From DTWD01 sp963662965 (GTDB lineage: Bacteria; Acidobacteriota; Vicinamibacteria; Vicinamibacterales; UBA8438), in assembly GCA_963662965.1 (NCBI GenBank), contig OY759970.1, forward strand, positions 4,402,001-4,466,000: a stretch of DNA of 64,000 nucleotides, in the 5' to 3' direction. Positions 44,961 to 53,035 of this stretch are shown in pieces. Both the position numbers and the translations under genes were made by a program. Below the pieces are notes generated by a model. The model was not told the DNA's origin. It worked only from the letters and a program-made list of their open reading frames with translations, and searched no databases. Numbering within the stretch: the first letter of the stretch is position 1; each line of letters opens with the position of its first letter.

Positions 44961-44989
44961 CCGGCACCGAGATGATTCGCCGCCCGCTA

Positions 44990-45086
44990 TGGGGGCGCGC
45001 GCGGCGCGCCCCCGCCGGCAGGGAGTGGGGTATGGGGGCCCCGGGAGTGCCCCCGCCGGCGCTCGGGGCAGTCAGCCCAGACTGGG
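44990..45086 (+). repeat. GC-rich interspersed repeat R1, copy 6
   Basis: Plus orientation. Blocks GGGGGCGCGCGCGGCGCGCC, CCGGCAGGGAGTGGGGTATG, GGGGGCCCCGGGAGTGCCCC and CGGCGCTCGGGGCAGTCAG follow the R1 order. The GGGGCAGTCAGCCC ending is shared with copy 8 rather than copies 1-5. It sits just downstream of the secretin gene. Confidence 0.75.
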
Positions 45087-45140
45087 AGGCCGCGCCCGAG
45101 ATTCAGCAGTGCGATCGAGGGCGATATTCCCCCAATCTCA

Positions 45141-46955
45141 TCATGGACGCGTCGGCGGTGGTCGGACCGGTTGCTGCGTCGGGGCTGGCGCGCGCGGCTG
45201 CGGTTGAGGCGGTGCTTGAAGCTGTGGCTGTACCGGCGAGATCCCTCCGGCGAATGTCGACGTCGCGTCACGGCCAACCCGGAAAGGCATCAGGTCGCTC
45301 TCCTCGAGATCGAGGACCCGAATGATGTGGGGCGTCAAGGTGAGGATGATGTCGGTTTCCTGAGTTTCGGTCTTGTTCCGGCCAAAGAGGCGCCCGAGCA
45401 CCGGAATCTGATTGAAGCCAGGAATTCCTTCGAGAACTTCGCGCTCATCATCACGAATCAGACCCGCAAGGATGTTGGTTTCCCCGTCGCGCAGGCGAAT
45501 CGACGTCACGATCTGCCGGTTTCCGAACTGCGGCAGGTCGCCGAACCCAGTTCCAGAAATGTTACTGATCTCGACGTCGAGCAGCAGCGAGACCTCGTCG
45601 TTGTGGTGGATGCGCGGTGTGATTGCGATGTTGACGCCGATGTTCTCGTAGTTGAACGACGTAATCGGCTGCTGACTCACGCCGCCCGCGGCGATTGGCG
45701 TAAACGTCGTGACCGGCACTGGCACCCGCTCGCCGAACCGGGCTTCCGCGGTCATACCGTCGGACGTGCGCAGATGGGGATTCGCGAGGATCCGCGTGCG
45801 CGTGTCACTCGCGATCAGACGCATGAAGAGGCTCGGCAGGTTGGCCACGAAAAGGTCCGAACCGCTGAGGCGCCGCACATCGTCGAAGGTCAGGCCGCCG
45901 AGCGGCTCGGTGATGCCGACCGACGAGCTGATGCCGACGCTGCCGGGTGTCGCGAACTGGAGTCCGTATTCTCGTAGCGACTGTCGATCGGCCTCGAGGA
46001 GCTGCACCTCGATGACGACCTCGGCCCGGGCCTTGTCGATCGCCCTCAGCAAGCGTCCGGCTGCCTCGATTCGTTCTGGCGTGTCCTTGATCGAGATTGA
46101 ATTCGTTGCCGTCACCGGCGCGAGCCGACGAAGATCGATGACGAGTCGGAGCAGGTCGATCGTCTCGGCGAGGTCGGCGTTGCTGAGATAGAACGTGCGG
46201 ACGATCTCTTCCTCGTATTCTCGACGCTTGTTGGGCGTATCCGGAATGATCGTGACTGTTTGCGGGGCGGTGACCCGGAAGAAGTTCTGCGTGCTCGTGG
46301 CGACCGATGCGAGGGCGGTATCGAAGGTCGTGTTGCGAAGATCAATCGAGATCGACGCGTCTCGGAACTGTGGATCGAACAGTACGTTGACCTCGCCAAA
46401 CTGCCCAAGCGCCGAGAAGACCGCGCGCACGCTGGCGTCGCGGAAGACGACGGAGTCGGGAAGCGCGACGCCTTGCGGAAGGTCGAGTCCGGGCGGCGCG
46501 GCCTCTCGCGTCCGGTCGATTAGCGCCTCGAGCTCCGTCTGCCCGCCCTCGCGCGACTCGAGTTTCGCGCGGACCGCATTGCGCGTCTCACGCAGCTCGC
46601 GCTCGATGTCGCCCATGCTGGGGTTGAGGTCGTAGGCGACGTGGTACTCCGCCAGCGCCTCCTCGTACTCGCCCTGTTGCGCGAAACGCCGCCCCTCCGT
46701 GTAGTGCGTCTGCGCGGCGCGCAGCTTGGCCCGCTCGAGTGACAGTTGCGCGTCGCGGTCGTGCGGGTCCTCCTGAAGCGCCCGCGTATACGCAATGACG
46801 GCCTCATCGTAGTTCCGTTCGCGCTCGGCGACATGGCCCTGCAGGAGCGCCGCGTTCGTCGCGCACCCGGTGATGGTGACGACGAGGGCGAGTACCAAGG
46901 CGGTCCGCCACGGCGCAGCGAGTTGGCGGCTCACGCCGCGAATCGATAGGCGCAT
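45141..46955 (-). CDS. Secretin-family outer membrane lipoprotein (GspD/PilQ-like) with TPR
   Basis: 604 aa from the ATG at 46955, one base after lolA. A lipobox (ITGC, Cys31) ends the signal peptide. TPR-like helices follow (HVAERERNYDEAVIAYTRAL, AEYHVAYDLNPSMGDIE). Secretin N-domains come next: VSVRAVFSALGQFGEVNVLF-like VRAVFSALGQFGEVNVLFDP, then ETIDLLRLVIDLRRL. The C-terminal secretin domain has VIEVQLLEADRQSLREYGLQ, AEARFGERVPVPVT, NIGVNIAITPRI and DETNILAGLI-like blocks, closing GFNQIPVLGRLFGR and TDIILTLTPHIIR. It would form an outer-membrane channel for a type II secretion or type IV pilus-type system. No other such genes are nearby. Confidence 0.9.
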   Translation of the reverse strand: MRLSIRGVSRQLAAPWRTALVLALVVTITGCATNAALLQGHVAERERNYDEAVIAYTRALQEDPHDRDAQLSLERAKLRAAQTHYTEGRRFAQQGEYEEALAEYHVAYDLNPSMGDIERELRETRNAVRAKLESREGGQTELEALIDRTREAAPPGLDLPQGVALPDSVVFRDASVRAVFSALGQFGEVNVLFDPQFRDASISIDLRNTTFDTALASVATSTQNFFRVTAPQTVTIIPDTPNKRREYEEEIVRTFYLSNADLAETIDLLRLVIDLRRLAPVTATNSISIKDTPERIEAAGRLLRAIDKARAEVVIEVQLLEADRQSLREYGLQFATPGSVGISSSVGITEPLGGLTFDDVRRLSGSDLFVANLPSLFMRLIASDTRTRILANPHLRTSDGMTAEARFGERVPVPVTTFTPIAAGGVSQQPITSFNYENIGVNIAITPRIHHNDEVSLLLDVEISNISGTGFGDLPQFGNRQIVTSIRLRDGETNILAGLIRDDEREVLEGIPGFNQIPVLGRLFGRNKTETQETDIILTLTPHIIRVLDLEESDLMPFRVGRDATSTFAGGISPVQPQLQAPPQPQPRAPAPTQQPVRPPPTRP

Positions 46956-46956
46956 G

Positions 46957-47631
46957 TCAACGTGTGAAGCTGTCATCGGTCAGGACCTCGACCCCCGGGG
47001 GGACGGTGAATGCAAAGAATGTATCGGACAAACCACGGTTTTCCTTGAGGTTTGAGAATGTGTAGGTCGACACTCCCCCCTGAAAATCGGTCGTCGCCAT
47101 CTGCCGGATCGCGAGACGGTCAGGGTCGAGAGTCAGGGTGAGGTGCTCGTAGTCCGCGTCATTCCGGATCGGTGTGAGGCGGACGATCCAGGCTTGATCC
47201 GTCGGGTCGGGCGGTTCCGCGAACTCGGCCGTGAAGTCCCGCTGCAGATCGCCCACGCCGGCGAGAAAGAGGGCCGGTGTCGAGGCTCCGCCGTCGGTCG
47301 GAAGTTGGCTGACGATCACCTGCCGGTCTGCCGGGAAATAGGAGTGAATCAACGCCCCGTCGCAGACGAAGAGCTTCGGTTCGGGGTCGGTGTAGTCGAA
47401 GCGCCATCGTCCCGGTTTCTTGACGTGCACGGTGCCGTACTCGGTGTCGGTCACCGAGAGGACACCGCCGGCATAGGTGTGGGCGAAGTCGGCGGAAAAG
47501 TCGCCGAGCGCCGCATAGCGGGCCTGGAGCTGGACCATCACCTCGGCGATTGCCGGCCGGCGGTCAGGCTGTCCGAACGCGTGAATGGCCGACAGCAACA
47601 GGGCGATGAGCGAAACCGAGAGTGTCCGCAT
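46957..47631 (-). CDS. LolA-like outer membrane lipoprotein carrier
   Basis: 224 aa from the ATG at 47631, with a signal peptide (LSVSLIALLLSAIHAFG). The fold is suggested by QLQARYAALGDFSADFAHTY, the GTVHVKKPGRWRFDYTDPEP block, FVCDGALIHSYFP and the late TTDFQGGVSTYTFSNLKENRG. LolA carries lipoproteins through the periplasm to LolB. The neighbouring secretin is itself a predicted lipoprotein and follows one base later, so co-expression makes sense. Confidence 0.85.
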   Translation of the reverse strand: MRTLSVSLIALLLSAIHAFGQPDRRPAIAEVMVQLQARYAALGDFSADFAHTYAGGVLSVTDTEYGTVHVKKPGRWRFDYTDPEPKLFVCDGALIHSYFPADRQVIVSQLPTDGGASTPALFLAGVGDLQRDFTAEFAEPPDPTDQAWIVRLTPIRNDADYEHLTLTLDPDRLAIRQMATTDFQGGVSTYTFSNLKENRGLSDTFFAFTVPPGVEVLTDDSFTR

Positions 47632-47643
47632 TCGGATAATCCA

Positions 47644-47800
47644 GACGGGGCTAACCGCCCCGAACCCCGTCGCGGTCACTCGCGTCCCTCGACGCGCTCG
47701 GGACGCCCAGAGCCTGCCGAGGGGCGGGGGCTGGCGGGGGGCTCCGTGCGCCCGCTCCGTTCGCGCGCGGGCCCGCCGTGCGCGACCGGTCGCCCGTGGC
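47644..47800 (-). repeat. GC-rich interspersed repeat R1, copy 7 (diverged, inverted)
   Basis: In the gap upstream of lolA. Reverse R1 blocks GACGGGGCTAACCGCCCCG, AACCCCGTCGCG and GTCACTCGCG are followed by a rearranged GC-rich tail containing CTCCGTGCGCCCGCTCCG and GGGCCCGCCGTGCGCG. It appears to be a mosaic or partly duplicated copy. Confidence 0.55.
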
Positions 47801-47822
47801 GCGCGACGCTCACTACGGGCTC

Positions 47823-48197
47823 CTATCCCTTGAGTGCGCCAGCCACGGGCGGCTTCTGTTTCGGCGCCTCTTTACTGTCGGTCGGAAGCTTCGCGGCCAG
47901 CCACTCGCCGATGCCTCCTTGGAGGGCGCTGGCACGACACCCGTCTCTGATCAACGCCGCGGCGACGCGGGCGCTCACGATCTCCTCCGGATCAGAGTCG
48001 TAGATTACGATGTCGCGGTCGCGGGGCAGAGACGACGCATCAAAGTCTGGCGGGGCCAGACGGACGGCTCCCGGCAGAGTCACCGTGCTGTGTTCGTACG
48101 GATACTTCAAGCGGACGTCGACGAGGAGTGGGGCGGTATCCTCACCAGCCTCGAGTCGGCCCTGGAGGTCTTCTTTCGTGATACGCGGAACGGGCAT
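47823..48197 (-). CDS. Rhodanese-like domain protein without catalytic Cys
   Basis: 124 aa from ATG 48197 (MPVPRITKEDLQGRLEAGED); an upstream ATG would add 12 residues. The rhodanese fold is evident: LLVDVRLKYPYEHSTVTLPGA and VSARVAAALIRDGCRASALQ followed by GGIGEWLAAKL. At the active loop, where sulfurtransferases have a Cys (often YCxCPxE), the sequence is YDSDPEE, so both usual Cys positions are Asp. A catalytic sulfur-transfer role is unlikely; a regulatory or binding role remains possible. A Lys/Pro-rich tail ends it. Confidence 0.83.
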   Translation of the reverse strand: MPVPRITKEDLQGRLEAGEDTAPLLVDVRLKYPYEHSTVTLPGAVRLAPPDFDASSLPRDRDIVIYDSDPEEIVSARVAAALIRDGCRASALQGGIGEWLAAKLPTDSKEAPKQKPPVAGALKG

Positions 48198-48271
48198 GGG
48201 ACTATTGTCGATGGCGGTCGTAAACCGTGTCAAGAACAGGACGTTATGGCGCTAATCCAGCCTAATCCACG

Positions 48272-48499
48272 CTAATCCATGGAGCAGGCGCCTGGGCCGC
48301 GGGGATCGCCACAACTGCCGCACGGCTGCACCGCCGCAGTGTCCGCGCCGCGGTCGGTCGGCGTCGAGACCGCGAATACGGATAGTTGGCGCTGGAGCGA
48401 GCCGCTGTCGCAGGCAGGGCAAGAGGGTAGGTGCCCGTTTCTGACGAGCGTTTCGAACGCTTGGTCGCAATCGTTACAGACGTACTCGTAGATGGGCAC
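48272..48499 (-). CDS. FmdB-type zinc ribbon protein
   Basis: 75 aa. Starts MPIYEYVCNDCDQAFETL, the FmdB/putative regulatory zinc-ribbon signature, with a second Cys pair at LPSCPACDSG. A further Cys-rich end (VQPCGSCGDPRGPGACSMD) resembles the tail of many family members. The function is unknown; members often sit next to unrelated metabolic genes. Confidence 0.85.
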   Translation of the reverse strand: MPIYEYVCNDCDQAFETLVRNGHLPSCPACDSGSLQRQLSVFAVSTPTDRGADTAAVQPCGSCGDPRGPGACSMD

Positions 48500-48536
48500 G
48501 GGGTCTCCACTGACCGATACGTCCTATCACAGTAGC

Positions 48537-50164
48537 ATGCCCGACACCTCTGATCTGGACGCGGTTCTCCGGTCGATTCTGACGAGTCGCGTCTACGACG
48601 TGGCTCGAAAAACGACACTCGAACTCGCCCCGAGGCCGTCCGCGCAATGTGGCAACACCGTCTTGATCAAGCGGGAGGTTCTTTAACCGGTTTTTAGCTT
48701 CAAGCTGCGCGGAGCGTACAACAAGTTCGCACAGCTCGACGAGTCGGAGCGCTCGCGCGGTGTCATTTGCGCGTCGGCCGGCGACCACGCGCAAGGGGTG
48801 GCGTACGCCGCCCGGCGTCTCGGCATTCCCGCGACCGTCGTGATGCCGTGCACCACACCGGCGATCAAGGTCGATGCGGTACGCCGGATGGGGGCCGACG
48901 TACGGCTAGCGGGTGACGACTACCCGGCGGCGCAGGCGCACTGCGATGGCCTGCGTGCCGAGGGTAAACCGGGCTTCGTCCACCCGTCGACGACCTCGAT
49001 GTCATCACGGGGCAGGGCACGATTGGTGACGAGATCATCTGCCAAAGTCACGACCTCGATGTGGTGGCGGTCCCGGTCGGCGGCGGCGGCCTCATTGCCG
49101 GCGTCAGGAGCTACATCAAAGCGGTCAAGCCCGAGGTGCGTGTGATCGGGGTCGAACCGCTCGAGTCGGATGCGCTGTACCGCTCGCTCGCGGTTGGTCG
49201 GCGCATCGTGCTCGACCGTGTCGGCCTCTTCGGCGACGGTGTCGCTGTCCGCGAAATCGGTGAAACGACATTCGCGATGGCCCGTCAGGTGGTCGATGAA
49301 GTGGTGCGGGTGACGAACGACGAGGTGTGTGCGGCCATCAAGAAGATCTTCGACGACACGCGGACGGCAGCCGAGCCGGCCGGAGCGCTCGCGGTGGCCG
49401 GCCTGCGTCGGCTTGTGGAGCAAGACGGCATCCAGGGCACACGCCTCGTGGCGATCTTGAGTGGCGCGAATATGAACTTCGACCGGCTCCGGTTCGTCGC
49501 CGAGCGGGCCGAAATCGGTGAGGCCCGGGAGGCGATTCGCGCCGTCACGATTCCGGAGCGCCCCGGGGCATTTCGAGCGTTGTGCGCCGCGATCGGCGGG
49601 CGGGTGCTTACCGAGTTCAACTATAGGGTGAGCGGTCGGCGCGACGCGCACATCTTTGTCGGCGTCTGGGTGGGGTCGCGGCGCGACGCCGCGCCGCTGG
49701 TCGCGCAGTTGACGTCGGACGGATATGAGACGACTGACGTGTCAGATGACGAGATGGCGAAGCTGCATGTCCGGCATATGGTCGGCGGCCGCGCGGCGGA
49801 CGTGCAGGGCGAGTGCGTCTGCCGGTTCGAGTTTTCAGAGCGGCCCGGCGCGTTGATACAATTTCTCGAGACGCTCGGCGACCGATGGAACATCAGTCTG
49901 TTTTACTACCGCAACCACGGGACTGATTTTGGTCGGGTGCTGGCGGCCTTTGAGGTGCCGGACGCCGACCGCGAGTCGTTCCATACGTTTCTCGACTCGC
50001 TCGGCTACCAATACAATATGGAGCCGGTCAATCGTGCCTATCGTTTTGTTTTTGAGTTAGTCGGGGCTGACTGCCCCGAACCCCGTCGCGTTCACTCCCG
50101 GGGGCCCGCTGTGCGGGCCCTGATCGTACGTCGTGAGATCTGGCCCCAGACGGTACGGCAATGA
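48537..50164 (+). pseudogene. ilvA: Threonine ammonia-lyase, broken by a stop and a frameshift
   Basis: The gene starts at ATG 48537 (PDTSDLDAVLRSILTSRVYD). The PLP enzyme converts threonine to 2-oxobutyrate for isoleucine synthesis. At 48684-48686 a TAA replaces the Gln codon expected before PVFSFKLRGAYNK, where Lys binds PLP. Near 48985 one base is missing (FVHP then TCGACGAC instead of a full FDD codon set), so the rest is read in another frame: VVAVPVGGGGLIAGVRS and GVEPLESDALYRSL. The C-terminal ACT-like pair (VTIPERPGAFRALCAAIGG, FEFSERPGALIQFLETLG) is long, as in biosynthetic IlvA. The last 35 codons lie in an R1 repeat. Confidence 0.88.
50058..50134 (-). repeat. GC-rich interspersed repeat R1, copy 8 (inverted, within the ilvA frame)
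   Basis: Reverse-oriented R1 blocks GGGGCTGACTGCCCCGAACC, CCGTCGCGTTCACTCCCGGG and GGCCCTGATCGTAC. It starts just after the natural ilvA C-terminal codons (NRAYRFVFE) and is translated as the end of that frame. Confidence 0.75.
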
Positions 50165-50166
50165 AC

Positions 50167-51501
50167 TTAGCCGCCCATTAACTCCGACACGTGTCGACGC
50201 ACGGCGTCGTAGTCGGCGGGAAGTTCCACCGGTGCGTTCGCCAAACGCGGAGACAGGTCCGGGAGGCTGCTCTGGTGGTATCGCACCTTGAAATCGGTGA
50301 ACTTTAGTCCGTTCGCGGTCGAGATGACGACGACGCGGTCGGTCTGGGTGATCTCGCCCCGCGCGCGGAGCTTGATCATCGCGGCAAGCGCGACGCCAGT
50401 GTGCGGGCAGTTGTACATGCCCGTACGGTCCGCCCGCGCGGCGGCGTCGGCCAGCTCCGCCTCGGTCGCTTGCTCCACGATGCCACGATACCGCTTGAGG
50501 GTCCGCACCGCCTTGGCGATCGAGACGGGGTTGCCGATCTGGATGGCGGATGCTTGCGTCGGCGTCGCCTTGATCGGCTCGAACTGCCAGTCGTTCTGAT
50601 ACGCCCGGTACAGGGGGTTGGCCGCGGCGGCCTGCGCGACCACGATGCGTGGGCGCCGAGCGATCACCCCGAGCGTTTCCATCATGTCGAATCCCGCCCC
50701 GAGTGCGCTGACGTTCCCGAGGTTGCCCCCGGGAATGATGATGACGTCTGGCACCTCCCAGTCGAACTGCTGCACGATCTCGACGCCCACCGTCTTCTGC
50801 CCCTCGAGCCGGACGCTGTTCATCGAGTTGGCGAGATAGATCCCTTCCTCGGTCGCGAGCCGTTGGACGATCGCCATGCAGCCGTCGAAATCGGTATCGA
50901 GCGACAGGACGGTGGCCCCGTTCGACAGCGGCTGCACGAGCTGGGCCGTGGAGACCTTGCCGCGCGGCAGGATCACGACCGCTGGAATTCGCCCCGCGGC
51001 GGCGTACGCCGCGAGCGAGGCGGAGGTGTCACCGGTCGACGCGCAGGCCACGGCTCGAATCGGCGCGCCTTGCTGCATCATCTCCCGTACGATGGAGACG
51101 AGCACCGTCATCCCGAGATCCTTGAAGGAGCCGGTGTGCGAGTTGCCGCATAGCTTCACCCAGAGGTCCTCGATGCCGAGTTCCTGCCCGAGCCGCTCCG
51201 CCCAAAACAGGTTGGTGCCGCCCTCGTCCATCGACACGATGTTGTCGTCGTGCACCTCTGGGCACACCCACTCTTTCTTGCCCCAAACGGCCGACCCATA
51301 GGGCCAGGTCGTGCGTTTGTACCGGTCGTCGAAGAGCCGCATCCAGGCCCCCGGTGAGCGCTCCCGCAGCGCATCGAGATCGTGGGAGACCTCGAGCAGG
51401 TCGTTGCACGTCGGGCACCGGTAGATCGGCGTGAGCAACGAGTGCTCGCCGTGACAGCCGGCGATGCAGCGAAGCGTGGCACGATAGGTGGTGGCCTTCA
51501 T
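50167..51501 (-). CDS. thrC: Threonine synthase
   Basis: 444 aa from the ATG at 51501 (MKATTYRATLRCIAGCHGEH). An upstream in-frame extension to 51603 lies partly over a tRNA-like fragment and is unlikely to be used. It is a PLP enzyme that makes threonine from O-phosphohomoserine. The N-terminal zinc-ribbon-like Cys set (CIAGC, YRCPTCNDLLEV) marks the archaeal/actinobacterial-like long form. The PLP-Lys motif is NSHTGSFKDLGMTVL. Further motifs are ACASTGDTSASLAAYAAAG, VILPRGKVSTAQLVQPLSNG and PGGNLGNVSALGAGF. It converges with ilvA, so threonine synthesis and breakdown genes face each other. Confidence 0.94.
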   Translation of the reverse strand: MKATTYRATLRCIAGCHGEHSLLTPIYRCPTCNDLLEVSHDLDALRERSPGAWMRLFDDRYKRTTWPYGSAVWGKKEWVCPEVHDDNIVSMDEGGTNLFWAERLGQELGIEDLWVKLCGNSHTGSFKDLGMTVLVSIVREMMQQGAPIRAVACASTGDTSASLAAYAAAGRIPAVVILPRGKVSTAQLVQPLSNGATVLSLDTDFDGCMAIVQRLATEEGIYLANSMNSVRLEGQKTVGVEIVQQFDWEVPDVIIIPGGNLGNVSALGAGFDMMETLGVIARRPRIVVAQAAAANPLYRAYQNDWQFEPIKATPTQASAIQIGNPVSIAKAVRTLKRYRGIVEQATEAELADAAARADRTGMYNCPHTGVALAAMIKLRARGEITQTDRVVVISTANGLKFTDFKVRYHQSSLPDLSPRLANAPVELPADYDAVRRHVSELMGG

Positions 51502-51539
51502 AGAGGAGGCGGCCTGCCTCGCCGTGGCCCCCTTCGGGG

Positions 51540-51600
51540 GCGAAGGCTGGTAGACCGCACGGAAACTCGAACCCTCGACCTCCGCGTTGCGAACGCTACC
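51540..51600 (-). other. tRNA 3'-half-like fragment
   Basis: On the minus strand the stretch holds a possible anticodon loop TTCGCAA (anticodon CGC) with a mostly paired stem, then AGGTC, then a T-loop-like GGTTCGAGT, and a CCA-like end (GTCTACCA). No D-arm or 5' acceptor half is seen upstream. The T stem pairs poorly. It could be a leftover of an integration at a tRNA gene, or a decayed tRNA. A complete tRNA was not found. Confidence 0.35.
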
Positions 51601-51663
51601 CAAAAAAAGGAATAACGTGTTGACGCGAAAGGGCTACGGGACTCGGATCACGCTACGATGTGC

Positions 51664-51703
51664 CTATGCAGATTATCGCATGGACATGCGATAATCTGCA
51701 TAG
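51664..51703. repeat. Perfect 19-bp palindrome
   Basis: CTATGCAGATTATCGCATG is followed by GA and its exact complement. It has no T tract, so a terminator is unlikely on either strand. It is AT-richer than its surroundings. It lies between the tRNA-like fragment and the IS3 element. An operator, a recombinase or resolution site, or a hairpin used by a transposase are possible. Confidence 0.85.
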
Positions 51704-51916
51704 ACCTGCGGGTCCGATGGGCACAAAAACGGTCACAAAGTCGACCGGGGATTTGGGCCACTAGATGGGCGGACGCACAGGAGTGGTCTTTTCACTCAGA
51801 ATGACACCCGTCAGCAGTAACCCAAACCCACGCTTGAACAGGAGGATTAGGATGCTCACCAAGAGTTCTGCCGTTCCGGGCCGTGTCAATGCCTTTGAGA
51901 CAACCTGATTCCGCAT

Positions 51917-53035
51917 TTACTGTAGCGACCCCACGCTGGTGACGAGCGTGATCGGGCGATCGTCACGGATGGGTTGTGACCGGCGGATCACCCCATACTG
52001 TGGGTCGTCCGGGGTGACGGGCGTCGCTCCTGGGGCATCCTCGCGGGTCGGTTGCGGCGGCCGATTGATCCACACGGCCGTGGGCGGTGTTTCTGGACGT
52101 GGTGGCCCCTGCACGAACCGCTCGGGATGGGCGGCGTATGCCGCCAGGCGCGTGCGGTGCCGGACCGCGAGGACCGTCGCGGCGCGGCCGTAGTGCACGG
52201 CGGTTGGTGTCAGGTAGCTGAGGCCGCTGTGATGGTGCGCGTCGTTGTACCACGCGAACAGATCGCGGCTGACGGCGCGGGCGTGTTGAAGCGAGCCGAA
52301 CCGGCCAGGAAACTCCGGCCGGTACTTCACGGTCCGGAACTGCGCTTCGGAGAACGGATTGTCGTTGCTCACGCGGGGCCGCGAATGACTGGCGTCGATG
52401 CCCAGATCCGAGAAGAGCAGCGCGACGAGCTTGCTCCGCATAGGCGCGCCACGGTCCGCATGAATGGTGAGTTGGTGCGGGGCGATGCCCTGCTTCAGGC
52501 AGGTCGCCGCAATCAGGCGCTCCGCCAGGTGCGCATTTTCGTGGCGCGCGACCATCCAGCCCACCGCGTAGCGGCTGAAGAGGTCGAGGATGACGTACAG
52601 CGAGTAGTAGCGGTACGGGATCGAGCCCTTGAGTTTGGTGATGTCCCACGACCAGACCTGATTCGGGCGCGTTGCCACGAGCTCGGGTGCGGTATACGCC
52701 GGATGCCGGGCCTGGGCGCGCCGCTCGCGCACTTCCGTGGCCGCCGCGAGCACCCGATACATTGTGCGCGGGGCACAGAGGTACCGCTGCTCCTCGAGCA
52801 ACGTGGCATGGACTTCGGCGGGCGACTGGTCGATGAACCGCTCGCTGTGCAACACGTTGAGCACCGCCTGGCGTTCGGTGGCACCCAGCGCGCGCGGCGA
52901 CGGCGCACGGGGCCGCGGTGGTGTGGCGCGGGGCGCGGGGCGCCGCCGGCGATAGAGCGCCGCCCGGGACACGCCGACGCTGTGACACAGCGCCGCCGTC
53001 TCGCCCGGCGTCGTGACGGCCTCGATGGCGCGCAT
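51917..53035 (-). CDS. IS3-family transposase OrfB (integrase core)
   Basis: 372 aa. The N-terminal HTH_21-like region (VLHSERFIDQSPAEVHATLL) precedes the DDE integrase core. Catalytic residues appear in WSWDITKLKG (D), TIHADRGAPM (D) and NPFSEAQFRTVKY (E), with the usual D-D-35-E spacing. A Pro-rich C-terminal tail (PPRPETPPTAVWINRPPQPT) follows. The ATG shares one base with the orfA stop (TGATG). A -1 shift in orfA would produce the OrfAB fusion. Confidence 0.95.
   Translation of the reverse strand: MRAIEAVTTPGETAALCHSVGVSRAALYRRRRPAPRATPPRPRAPSPRALGATERQAVLNVLHSERFIDQSPAEVHATLLEEQRYLCAPRTMYRVLAAATEVRERRAQARHPAYTAPELVATRPNQVWSWDITKLKGSIPYRYYSLYVILDLFSRYAVGWMVARHENAHLAERLIAATCLKQGIAPHQLTIHADRGAPMRSKLVALLFSDLGIDASHSRPRVSNDNPFSEAQFRTVKYRPEFPGRFGSLQHARAVSRDLFAWYNDAHHHSGLSYLTPTAVHYGRAATVLAVRHRTRLAAYAAHPERFVQGPPRPETPPTAVWINRPPQPTREDAPGATPVTPDDPQYGVIRRSQPIRDDRPITLVTSVGSLQ

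Noticed and set aside
44990..45086. R1 repeats as a CRISPR array
   Set aside because: Copies are about 100 bp, spread over many kb in both orientations, and not separated by regular spacers; no cas genes are present.
48537..48690. TAA in ilvA as a recoded sense codon
   Set aside because: TAA ends other intact genes here (purC), and a second lesion 300 bp downstream points to decay or error rather than recoding.
51664..51703. Perfect palindrome as a rho-independent terminator
   Set aside because: No T tract follows on either strand, and the stem is not GC-rich like the real terminators at 3130 and 32376.
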